Assembly: GCF_030536915.1 (NCBI RefSeq) | Contig: NZ_JAUNPC010000023.1 | Coordinates: 3,697 to 40,110, forward strand | DNA length: 36,414 nucleotides | Direction of reading: 5' to 3' | Source of the DNA: Paracoccus sp. (in: a-proteobacteria) | Lineage (GTDB): Bacteria > Pseudomonadota > Alphaproteobacteria > Rhodobacterales > Rhodobacteraceae | Shown: positions 18,732 to 25,253 of the stretch, in pieces | Layout: every line of letters begins with the position of its first letter | Position numbering within the stretch: the first letter of the stretch is position 1 | Notes under the pieces: model-generated | The model's database searches: none | Told to the model about the DNA's origin: nothing | What the model saw: the letters and a program-made list of their open reading frames with translations, nothing else | Made by a program: the position numbers and the translations under genes

Positions 18732-18749
18732 ATCGTCGTATACGACGAT
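18732..18749. promoter_or_regulatory. perfect 18-bp palindrome between mmsA and the acyl-CoA dehydrogenase operon
   Basis: ATCGTCGTATACGACGAT is its own reverse complement. It lies 98 bases upstream of the acyl-CoA dehydrogenase start and 29 bases after the mmsA stop. A zero-spacer palindrome of this length makes a poor RNA hairpin, so a dimeric repressor operator is the better reading. The CGTATACG core is of a kind seen in GntR-type sites, but I cannot assign a family. Confidence 0.6.
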
Positions 18750-18762
18750 GGGGCAGCGCCCC
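18750..18762 (-). terminator. short GC hairpin after mmsA
   Basis: GGGGC-agc-GCCCC forms a five-base-pair stem 15 bases after the mmsA stop and abuts the 18-bp palindrome. There is no T run, so it is at best a weak or factor-dependent terminator that would partly separate mmsA from the following operon. Confidence 0.35.
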
Positions 18763-18777
18763 GGTCCGGCAGTCCCG

Positions 18778-20280
18778 TCAGTCCATCGCCTTGAAGTTGA
18801 AGGCCGCGCCTTCCTTGATCCCCGAAGGCCAGCGGCTCGTCACCGTCTTGGTGCGGGTATAGAAGCGGAAGGCGTCCGGCCCGTGCTGGTTGAGGTCGCC
18901 GAAGCCCGACTTCTTCCAGCCGCCGAAGGTGAAATAGGCCAGCGGCACCGGGATCGGGACGTTGATCCCCACCATGCCGATGTTGCAGCGGCTGGCGAAG
19001 TCGCGGGCCGCGTCCCCGTCGCGGGTGAAGATCGCGGTGCCGTTGCCGTATTCGTGGTCCATCGCCAGCTTCAGCGCTTCCTCATAGGAAGCCGCGCGGA
19101 CGGTGGACAGCACCGGCCCGAAGATCTCGGTCTTGTAGATGTCCATGTCGGGCGTCACCCGGTCGAACAGATGCGGGCCGACGAAGAAGCCGTCCTCATA
19201 GCCCTGCAGGCTGAAGTCGCGGCCGTCCACGACCAGTTCCGCGCCCTGCTGAACCCCGGTTTCCACCAGCCGCAGGATGTTTTCCTTCGCGGCCTTGGTC
19301 ACGACCGGGCCGTAATCCACGTCGTTTCCGGCGGTCCAAGGGCCGACCTTCAGCTTCTCGATCCGAGGCACCAGCTTCTCGATCAGCCGGTCGGCGGTTT
19401 CCTCGCCCACCGGCACCGCGACGGAAATCGCCATGCAGCGCTCGCCCGCAGCACCGTAGCCCGCGCCGACCAGCGCATCCGCCGCCTGGTCCATGTCGGC
19501 GTCGGGCATGATGATCATGTGGTTCTTGGCGCCGCCGAAGCACTGCGCCCGCTTGCCGGTCTGGGCCGCGCGCTCATAGATGTACTGCGCGATGGGGGTC
19601 GAGCCCACGAAGCCCACTGCCTGGATGATCGGGGAATCGAGGATCGCGTCCACGGCCTCCTTGTCGCCATGGACGACCTGCAGCACGCCGTCGGGCAGCC
19701 CGGCTTCCTTGAACAGCGCCGCGATCATGTTGGGCACGGTCGGGTCGCGTTCCGACGGCTTCAGGATCACCGCGTTGCCGGATGCAAGCGCCGGACCCAG
19801 CTTCCACAGCGGGATCATGGCGGGGAAGTTGAAGGGCGTGATGGCTGCCACGACGCCCAGCGGCTGGCGCATGGAATACATGTCGATGCCGGGACCGGCG
19901 CCGTCGATGAACTCGCCCTTCAACTGGTGCGGGGCGCCGATGGAAAACTCGATGACCTCAAGGCCGCGCTGGATGTCGCCCTTGGCGTCGGGAAAGGTCT
20001 TGCCATGCTCGGACGACAGCATCTCGGCCAGCTTGTCCATGTCGCGGTTCAGAAGCCGCACCATCTCCATCATCACCCGCGCGCGGCGCTGGGGGTTGGT
20101 CGCGCCCCAGGCGGGCTGCGCTGCGGCGGCGCGGGCGATGGCGTCATCCATCTCTGCCTTGGTGGCGAGATCCAGCTTTGCCTGCACCTCGCCGGTGGCG
20201 GGGTTGAAGACATCGGCGGTGCGGCCGGACGTGCCGGGCGCTTCCTGGCCGTCGATCCAGTGATGAACGGAACGCATCAT
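18778..20280 (-). CDS. mmsA: CoA-acylating methylmalonate-semialdehyde dehydrogenase MmsA
   Basis: MmsA converts methylmalonate semialdehyde, NAD+ and CoA to propionyl-CoA and CO2; it also acts on malonate semialdehyde. The 500-residue aldehyde dehydrogenase has N151 in TPFNFP, catalytic C282 in GERCMAIS, and arginines R105 and R281 near the places that are special to CoA-dependent MmsA enzymes. The ending FTFGGWKKSGFGDLNQHGPDAFRFYTRTKTVT is diagnostic for the subfamily. Two adjacent ATGs (20280 and 20277) both fit the GGGAGAG site. It is the first of four valine-pathway genes on this strand, with 143 bases before the next one, and diverges from a LysR gene 92 bases away. Confidence 0.96.
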   Translation of the reverse strand: MMRSVHHWIDGQEAPGTSGRTADVFNPATGEVQAKLDLATKAEMDDAIARAAAAQPAWGATNPQRRARVMMEMVRLLNRDMDKLAEMLSSEHGKTFPDAKGDIQRGLEVIEFSIGAPHQLKGEFIDGAGPGIDMYSMRQPLGVVAAITPFNFPAMIPLWKLGPALASGNAVILKPSERDPTVPNMIAALFKEAGLPDGVLQVVHGDKEAVDAILDSPIIQAVGFVGSTPIAQYIYERAAQTGKRAQCFGGAKNHMIIMPDADMDQAADALVGAGYGAAGERCMAISVAVPVGEETADRLIEKLVPRIEKLKVGPWTAGNDVDYGPVVTKAAKENILRLVETGVQQGAELVVDGRDFSLQGYEDGFFVGPHLFDRVTPDMDIYKTEIFGPVLSTVRAASYEEALKLAMDHEYGNGTAIFTRDGDAARDFASRCNIGMVGINVPIPVPLAYFTFGGWKKSGFGDLNQHGPDAFRFYTRTKTVTSRWPSGIKEGAAFNFKAMD

Positions 20281-20313
20281 AAGCTCTCCCTTGATTTCGG
20301 CGGCAGCCTACCC

Positions 20314-20371
20314 TTGCACAAACGCCTGCGTAAAGCGACGATCCGGCCAAACGGTTTTGCAGGATTGCAGG
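20314..20371. promoter_or_regulatory. mmsA-lysR divergent promoter region with PccR-like half-sites
   Basis: The 92-base gap contains CGGTTTTGCA (20352-20361), an exact ten-base match to one arm of the large inverted repeat upstream of the ScfR/PccR-type regulator (26687-26696), and TTGCACAAAC (20314-20323), a poorer copy in the opposite sense. There is also a direct repeat TTGCAGG-a-TTGCAGG (20357-20371), which includes the lysR ribosome-site area. Either the LysR protein or the PccR-type protein could bind here; the sequence alone does not decide. Confidence 0.4.
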
Positions 20372-20372
20372 G

Positions 20373-21266
20373 ATGGACTGGGACGACCTGCGCATCTTCC
20401 TTGCCGTCGCGCGCGAGGAGTCGCTGTCCCGCGCCGGGCGGCGGCTGGGGATGGACGCCTCGACCGTGGGCCGCCGCATCGCCCGGCTGGAAACCGCGCT
20501 GGGCCGGGTCCTCTTCGCCAAGACCCCCCAAGGCTATGCCGCGACGCCCGAGGGCGCGGCGCTGGTCCCCCATGCCGAGGCCGCCGAGGCCGCGGCGCAG
20601 GCGGCGGCCGAATCCTTCACGCGAACCCTTGGCGGCCAGTTGCGCATCGGCGCGCCCGACGGCTGCGCCAACTACCTGCTGCCGCAGCTTGCCGCGCGGC
20701 TGATGGCCGAGCATCCGGGGCTGGAGATCCAGATCGTCGCCCTGCCGCGCGTCTTCAACCTTTCCCGGCGCGAGGCCGACATGGCCATCGCCGTCAGCCG
20801 CCCACAGACGGGCAGGGCGGCGATCCAGAAGATCGCGGATTACCAGCTGCACCTGGCGGGACACGCCGACTACCTCGACCGCCACCCGCCGATCCGCAGC
20901 CGCGCCGATCTGAAAGGCCACCGGATGATCGGCTATATCCCCGACATGATCTTCGACCGCGAACTGGACTACCTGTCCGAAACCGGGGCGGACCAGGTGG
21001 CGCTGTCCTCGAACTCGGTCAGTGTGCAGTTGCAGGCGATCCGGGTGGGCGCGGGCCTGGGGATCGTCCACGACTTCGCCATCCCCTTTGTGCCCGGCGT
21101 GCGGCGGCTGCTGGTTGACGAGATTTCGCTGACCCGGTCCTTCTGGCTGCTGCGCCCTGCCGACGACCGCCGCTCGGACCGGCTGAACCGGCTGGCCGAG
21201 GCGGTGGCGACCGGCCTGAGGCGCGAGATCGCGCGGCTGGAAGCCTCAGTCCAAGCGCAGGGTTGA
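20373..21266 (+). CDS. LysR-family transcriptional regulator
   Basis: The 297-residue protein begins with a LysR winged helix-turn-helix (MDWDDLRIFLAVAREESLSRAGRRLGMDASTVGRRIARLE, residues 1-41 and on to about 60), then a linker helix and an effector-binding domain starting at GQLRIGAPDG near residue 89. AGGA lies eight bases before the ATG. It is divergent from mmsA, the usual layout for a LysR gene and its target, so control of valine or isobutyrate catabolism is a fair inference. The ligand is unknown. LysR proteins often repress their own gene from the shared promoter. It has no near match to a named regulator that I recognise. Confidence 0.88.
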   Translation: MDWDDLRIFLAVAREESLSRAGRRLGMDASTVGRRIARLETALGRVLFAKTPQGYAATPEGAALVPHAEAAEAAAQAAAESFTRTLGGQLRIGAPDGCANYLLPQLAARLMAEHPGLEIQIVALPRVFNLSRREADMAIAVSRPQTGRAAIQKIADYQLHLAGHADYLDRHPPIRSRADLKGHRMIGYIPDMIFDRELDYLSETGADQVALSSNSVSVQLQAIRVGAGLGIVHDFAIPFVPGVRRLLVDEISLTRSFWLLRPADDRRSDRLNRLAEAVATGLRREIARLEASVQAQG

Positions 21267-21322
21267 CGAAACGATCCTGCGCGGCAACGCTGGGTGGTGA
21301 AACGAATGCGAAGGTGCCCGCC

Positions 21323-21763
21323 ATGATCGTCAAGCAGATCCTCGCCATGAAAGCCGGACCGGAGGAAATCGTGACGGTCCGTCCCGATTCGACCGTGGGC
21401 GAGGCCGCGCGGCTGCTGTCGGAACGCCGCATCGGCGCGGTGGTCGTGTCCTCGGACGGGCGCACGGCCCAGGGCATCCTGTCGGAACGCGACATCGTGC
21501 GCGAACTGGGCCGTTCCGGCCCCGAGGTGCTGGACCGCAAGACAAGCGAGCTGATGACCAGCAAGGTCATGACCTGCGTCTGCGGCGACGACGCGCTGGA
21601 ACTGCTGGACCGGATGACCAAGGGCCGCTTCCGCCACCTGCCGGTGCTGGACGACAAGGGCGAGATGCTGGGCGTGGTGTCCATCGGCGACGTGGTCTTC
21701 GGCCGGCTCAAGGAACTCAACGCCGAAAAAGAGGCGCTGACCGGCATGATCATGGGCAACTGA
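21323..21763 (+). CDS. twin CBS-domain protein
   Basis: A 146-residue cytoplasmic protein made almost only of two CBS domains: the first near residues 5-65 (VTVRPDSTVGEAARLLSERR...GILSERDIVREL) and the second near 75-135 (MTSKVMTCVCGDDALELLDR...LGVVSIGDVV). Paired CBS domains bind adenosine nucleotides and act as energy or charge sensors. Such short stand-alone proteins have no agreed function in this group. The start is taken as ATG 21323 with AAGG upstream; a TTG at 21263 overlapping lysR is possible but gives an odd N-terminus. It sits 56 bases after lysR, and coaD follows after 73 bases. Confidence 0.88.
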   Translation: MIVKQILAMKAGPEEIVTVRPDSTVGEAARLLSERRIGAVVVSSDGRTAQGILSERDIVRELGRSGPEVLDRKTSELMTSKVMTCVCGDDALELLDRMTKGRFRHLPVLDDKGEMLGVVSIGDVVFGRLKELNAEKEALTGMIMGN

Positions 21764-21801
21764 GCGCCCTTGCCGCTTGCAAAGCGCCGAGGTTTGACGT
21801 T

Positions 21802-21817
21802 TTCCGTCCTGACGGAA
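21802..21817 (+). promoter_or_regulatory. 16-bp dyad upstream of coaD
   Basis: TTCCGTC-ct-GACGGAA is a perfect inverted repeat 20 bases before the coaD ATG, directly after TTGACG (21794-21799), which resembles a -35 box. A protein bound here would lie in the promoter spacer. I could not see a good -10, so the promoter is unproven. Confidence 0.4.
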
Positions 21818-21836
21818 CCGTGAACGGAGCAGCCCC

Positions 21837-22355
21837 ATGCGGATCGGCCTTTACCCCGGCACCTTCGACCCGATCACGCTCGGCCATGTGGACATCATCC
21901 AGCGGGCTGCCACCTTGGTGGACCGGCTGGTGATCGGCGTCGCCATCAATCGCGACAAGGGACCGCTGTTCCCGCTGGAAGAGCGCGTGGCGATGGTCGA
22001 GGCCGAATGCGAGCCGATTGCCCGCACGACCGGCATCGAGATCGTCGTCCACCCCTTCGAGAACCTGCTGATCGACTGCGCCCGCGACGTGGGCGCCAGC
22101 GTGATCGTGCGCGGCCTGCGGGCGGTCGCGGATTTCGAGTACGAGTTCCAGATGGTCGGCATGAACCGGGCGCTCGATGCCAGCGTGGAAACGGTGTTCC
22201 TGATGGCCGACGCGCGGCGGCAGGCGATCGCGTCCAAGCTGGTGAAGGAAATCGCCCGGCTGGGCGGGGACGTGTCCAAGTTCGTGCCGCCGGCGATCAA
22301 CCGGGCGCTGCGGGACCGCTATGCGCCCAGCGGCCACGGAAAGACCGCGGGATGA
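21837..22355 (+). CDS. coaD: pantetheine-phosphate adenylyltransferase CoaD
   Basis: CoaD transfers AMP from ATP to 4'-phosphopantetheine to make dephospho-CoA, the fourth step of CoA synthesis. The 172-residue protein has GLYPGTFDPITLGH (4-17), the T/HxGH nucleotidyltransferase motif, and the family motifs VIVRGLRAVADFEYEFQM and SKLVKEIARLGGDVSKFVP. Where many CoaD proteins have SSxxVKE this one has ASKLVKE. GGAG sits seven bases before the ATG. The stop overlaps the DUF2189 start by four bases (ATGA). CoA supply is of general use to the acyl-CoA pathways nearby, but nothing shows special coupling. Confidence 0.96.
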   Translation: MRIGLYPGTFDPITLGHVDIIQRAATLVDRLVIGVAINRDKGPLFPLEERVAMVEAECEPIARTTGIEIVVHPFENLLIDCARDVGASVIVRGLRAVADFEYEFQMVGMNRALDASVETVFLMADARRQAIASKLVKEIARLGGDVSKFVPPAINRALRDRYAPSGHGKTAG

Positions 22356-23299
22356 GCGATCCGCGTCCGCCCCGCCCGATTCCCGATCCCACCCGCCCGC
22401 CGATGCCCGACCCGGCGCCCGATCCCGCGCCCGGCCCGAACAAGGTGCGGCGGACGAACTTCACCCGCCTGACGGCGCATGACGAACGGTCCACCCCCTA
22501 CAGCCCGGCCTCGCTGCGGGCCGACATCGCGGCGGACAGGATTCCCGAACCCGCGCTGATCGGCTTCGACGCGATCATCGATTCGCTGAAGGCGGGCTGG
22601 TCGGATTTCCGCCGCGCCCCCGGCTTCGGGCTGTTCTTCGCCGCCTTCTACGTGCTGGGCGGGCTGGTCCTGACGGCGGTGGCCGCCGCCTCGGGGCAGG
22701 AATGGTGGCTGATGCCCTTCATCGTGGGCTTTCCCCTGCTCGCCCCCTTCGCGGCCGTGGGTCTCTACGAGGTCAGCCGCAGGCTCGAATCCGGCGAGGC
22801 GCTGGACTGGGCGGGCGTGCTGGGCGTGGTCTTCGCCCAGAAGGACCGGCAGGTGCCGTCGATGGCGATGGCGATCCTCTTGATGTTCATGTTCTGGGTC
22901 TTCGTCGCCCATACGATCTTCGCCGTCTTCATGGGCATCCAGTCGCTGACCAACATCTCGAATTCGCCCGAACTGCTGCTGCAGCCGCGCGGGCTGACGA
23001 TGCTGGCGCTGGGCACGGTGATCGGCGCGGGCTTTGCCGCCGCGCTGTTCGGCATGACCGTGGGCGGGCTGCCCCTGATCCTCGACCGCGAGGTGGACCT
23101 CGTCAGCGCCATCATCGCCAGCTTCGACGCGGTGACGGCGAACCCGCTGGTGATGCTGGCCTGGGCGGTCACGATCGCGGCGATCCTGTTTGCGGGAATC
23201 CTGCCGCTGTTCCTGGGGCTTTTCATCGCCCTGCCGGTGCTGGGCCACGCAAGCTGGCACATGTACCGCCACCTGCTGCCGCCCGAGGACTGGGACTGA
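22352..23299 (+). CDS. DUF2189 family integral membrane protein
   Basis: The 315-residue protein begins with a proline-rich, low-complexity cytoplasmic tail (1-30, many PDP and PRP units), followed by a soluble stretch and about six hydrophobic segments from residue 85 on. The FRRAPGFGLFFAAFYVLGG start of the membrane part and GLYEVSRRLESGE match the DUF2189 pattern as I know it; no activity is known for the family. Some relatives are labelled as cytochrome c oxidase-related, without clear proof. It overlaps coaD by four bases and ends at a hairpin shared with the convergent bactofilin gene. Confidence 0.82.
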   Translation: MSDPRPPRPIPDPTRPPMPDPAPDPAPGPNKVRRTNFTRLTAHDERSTPYSPASLRADIAADRIPEPALIGFDAIIDSLKAGWSDFRRAPGFGLFFAAFYVLGGLVLTAVAAASGQEWWLMPFIVGFPLLAPFAAVGLYEVSRRLESGEALDWAGVLGVVFAQKDRQVPSMAMAILLMFMFWVFVAHTIFAVFMGIQSLTNISNSPELLLQPRGLTMLALGTVIGAGFAAALFGMTVGGLPLILDREVDLVSAIIASFDAVTANPLVMLAWAVTIAAILFAGILPLFLGLFIALPVLGHASWHMYRHLLPPEDWD

Positions 23300-23306
23300 A
23301 ACAACA

Positions 23307-23329
23307 ACGGGCGCCGCAAGGGCGCCCGT
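23307..23329. terminator. hairpin between convergent DUF2189 and bactofilin genes
   Basis: ACGGGCGCC (23307-23315) and GGCGCCCGT (23321-23329) form a nine-base-pair stem with loop gcaag. On the minus strand it is followed by the T-rich tgttgtttc, so it may end the bactofilin transcript better than the + strand one. It lies within 30 bases of both stops. Confidence 0.7.
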
Positions 23330-23350
23330 CATCTCGAATCCAAGGAACGA

Positions 23351-23845
23351 TCAGGCGTCCATGTCGGCCGACACGGGCGGCGCCAGCTTCGGCGTGATGC
23401 CGTTGCCCAGCGGGTCTTCCTGCCGCTGGACCGAGCCCTCGAAATGCGCGCCCGATTCGATGGCGATGGTCTTGTGGACGATGTCGCCTTCCACCCGCGC
23501 GGTCGCCGACAGCCGGACCTTGAGGCCGCGGACCCGGCCCACGACCCGGCCGTTCACGATGATCTCGTCGGCGACGATCTCGCCCCGGATGGTGGCGCTT
23601 TCGCCGACCGTCAGCTGGTGGGCGCGGATGTCGCCCTCCACCGTGCCCTCGATCTGGGCGTCGCCCTGGGTGGTGATGTTGCCCTTGACGGTCAGGTCGC
23701 TGGACAGGACCGACGGCCCCGACCGGGTGCGCATCGCGGCGGGCGGGGGAAAGTCGGGTTTCATGTCCATGGCGGGCCGGTTCATTTCCGATTCTTGGGA
23801 TTGGGCACGGGGGCCGGGGTCGGTGACGCGGGTCTTAGAAAACAT
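23351..23845 (-). CDS. bactofilin (polymer-forming cytoskeletal protein)
   Basis: Bactofilins form stable filaments at the membrane and recruit cell-wall enzymes to shape cells. The 164-residue protein has a 40-residue disordered N-terminal tail, then a bactofilin beta-helix core (about 46-140) with regular hydrophobic turns: VKGNITTQGDAQIEGTVEGD, ESATIRGEIVADEIIVNGRV and ARVEGDIVHKTIAIESGAHF. A short tail follows. Its start lies inside the end of the M23 peptidase gene, overlapping by 11 bases, so the two are co-translated. Such bactofilin-M23 pairs are known shape modules (BacA-LmdC in Hyphomonas, CcmA with Csd proteins in Helicobacter). Confidence 0.94.
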   Translation of the reverse strand: MFSKTRVTDPGPRAQSQESEMNRPAMDMKPDFPPPAAMRTRSGPSVLSSDLTVKGNITTQGDAQIEGTVEGDIRAHQLTVGESATIRGEIVADEIIVNGRVVGRVRGLKVRLSATARVEGDIVHKTIAIESGAHFEGSVQRQEDPLGNGITPKLAPPVSADMDA

Positions 23846-25064
23846 TCTGTGCGGCCTTGATGAAGCTCATGGGATTCACGGCCTTCCCGTCCACGCGCAC
23901 TTCATAGTGCAGATGCGGTCCGGTCGAGCGGCCGGTGTTGCCCATATCACCGATCAGGCTGTTGCGCGAGACCTTCTGGCCCGCCTTCACCCGGATCTTG
24001 GACAGGTGGCCATAGCGCGTCTCGGTCCCCAGCTCGTGCTGGATCTTGATGAGGTTGCCATAGCCGCGCTGCCAGCCGGCAAAGGTCACGACCCCGTCGG
24101 CGGTGGAAAAGATCGGGGTGCCCACGGGACCGGCAAGGTCCAGCCCCTGGTGCTGGCGGCCCCAGCGCGGCCCGAAGCCCGAGGTGAAGCGGAAGGCCGA
24201 CTTGACCGGCATCGCCAGCGGCAGCTTGCTGACGGCGATCTTGTAATCCTTGACCTTGCCCAGCGAGACCATGACCTCGGTCGCCCGCGCCTCGGATTCG
24301 GTGATGGCGGCATTGCCGCGCGAGGAATAGCCCATCGGCGTCAGCGGCCCGCCGGTGCCCTCATAGCCCTCGCGCACGGTGGCCAGCAGACGGTCGCTGT
24401 CCACGCCCACCTGCTCGAACATCTCGTCCAGGGGCTTGACCGACATCTCGACGGCTTCTTCAAGCTGGGCAAAGATTTCCTCGTTGCGCTTCAGCATGGC
24501 ATCGCGCTCGACCGCCATGGCCTCGGCGGTGCGGACGGCCGCCTCGGCGCGCAGGCTGGCCGCGGTCTTTTCGGCGGCGGTGGCCGACAGTTCGCTCGAC
24601 AGCGCCTCCAGCGCCACCGACATCTCGGCGGCCCGCGGCAGGGCATCCGGCCGCTCGGCCGCGGCAAGCTGGCGGCGCGCCGCCTCGGTTTCCGCCTGCA
24701 TGTCATGCAGCGCGGCCTGGATCGCGCCGATGCCGCTTTCCAGCTCGCGCCGCTTTTCCTCGGATGCCAGCAGGTGCGACTGCATGGCCGAGATCTGGTC
24801 CAGCGCCGCGGTGAAGCGGCTTTGCGCGGCGGCGGCCTCGGCGGCGCGGGTGTCGCGCTCGGCGGCAAGCTGCTGAAGCTGCTGTTCCATCGCCGCGGAT
24901 GCGCTGCGCGGCGCGGTCCCGCCCATGGCGTCCAGCGCCAGGATCGAGCTTGCGGCAGCGGCCCATCCGACCACCACCACCGTGCCGATCCGCCGCACCA
25001 GCGGGCGGCGTGCAGGGAAAACAGGGGCAATGGTTGCGGGACGGTCAACAGCCGGTCGCGTCAT
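23835..25064 (-). CDS. M23 family metallopeptidase, membrane-anchored with coiled coil (LmdC-like)
   Basis: A likely peptidoglycan endopeptidase. The 409-residue protein has a short basic cytoplasmic tail, one membrane helix (26-44), a long periplasmic coiled coil (about 56-220), and a C-terminal LytM/M23 domain with all zinc and catalytic residues: H305 and D309 in HQGLD, H353 in RYGHLS, and H384 and H386 in GPHLHYE. Because these are intact it should be an active enzyme rather than an EnvC/NlpD-type activator. The frame opens earlier, but the ATG at 25064 gives the conserved layout. A possible promoter with a dyad lies upstream. The overlapping bactofilin gene suggests that bactofilin places this hydrolase, presumably through its cytoplasmic tail. 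Confidence 0.94.
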   Translation of the reverse strand: MTRPAVDRPATIAPVFPARRPLVRRIGTVVVVGWAAAASSILALDAMGGTAPRSASAAMEQQLQQLAAERDTRAAEAAAAQSRFTAALDQISAMQSHLLASEEKRRELESGIGAIQAALHDMQAETEAARRQLAAAERPDALPRAAEMSVALEALSSELSATAAEKTAASLRAEAAVRTAEAMAVERDAMLKRNEEIFAQLEEAVEMSVKPLDEMFEQVGVDSDRLLATVREGYEGTGGPLTPMGYSSRGNAAITESEARATEVMVSLGKVKDYKIAVSKLPLAMPVKSAFRFTSGFGPRWGRQHQGLDLAGPVGTPIFSTADGVVTFAGWQRGYGNLIKIQHELGTETRYGHLSKIRVKAGQKVSRNSLIGDMGNTGRSTGPHLHYEVRVDGKAVNPMSFIKAAQNVF

Positions 25065-25087
25065 GGGGGTTATCCATTCGTGAAGGC

Positions 25088-25143
25088 CGAGGCGGTCGCC
25101 TCGCGGTTGCGGCTTGCTAGCGGAAACCGTGGCAGACCTGCAA
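25088..25143 (-). promoter_or_regulatory. possible promoter and dyad upstream of the M23-bactofilin operon
   Basis: On the minus strand TTGCAG (25143-25138) and CTAGCA (25120-25115) are separated by 17 bases, a weak -35/-10 pair. Just downstream lies the perfect dyad CGAGGCG-gt-CGCCTCG (25088-25103), which would fall at the start of the transcript and could be an operator or a leader hairpin. Both calls are by eye. Confidence 0.35.
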
Positions 25144-25253
25144 CGCTTCACGAAATCTTTGAAGAAAGGTCGGCGGAAGCCCGCGCAGCAAAGCCGCTCC
25201 GGTGGAATCTTTCCGCCCAATCACGGCGGCGCGACCACTTGTGTCTTGCCCTT

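Noticed and set aside
21263-21322. TTG start for the CBS protein overlapping lysR
   Set aside because: The ATG at 21323 has a ribosome site and gives a start that fits the CBS fold; the extra 20 residues look unrelated.
21774-21785. TTGCAAAG before coaD as another PccR-type site
   Set aside because: It is a lone half-site with no partner arm, so chance is as likely.
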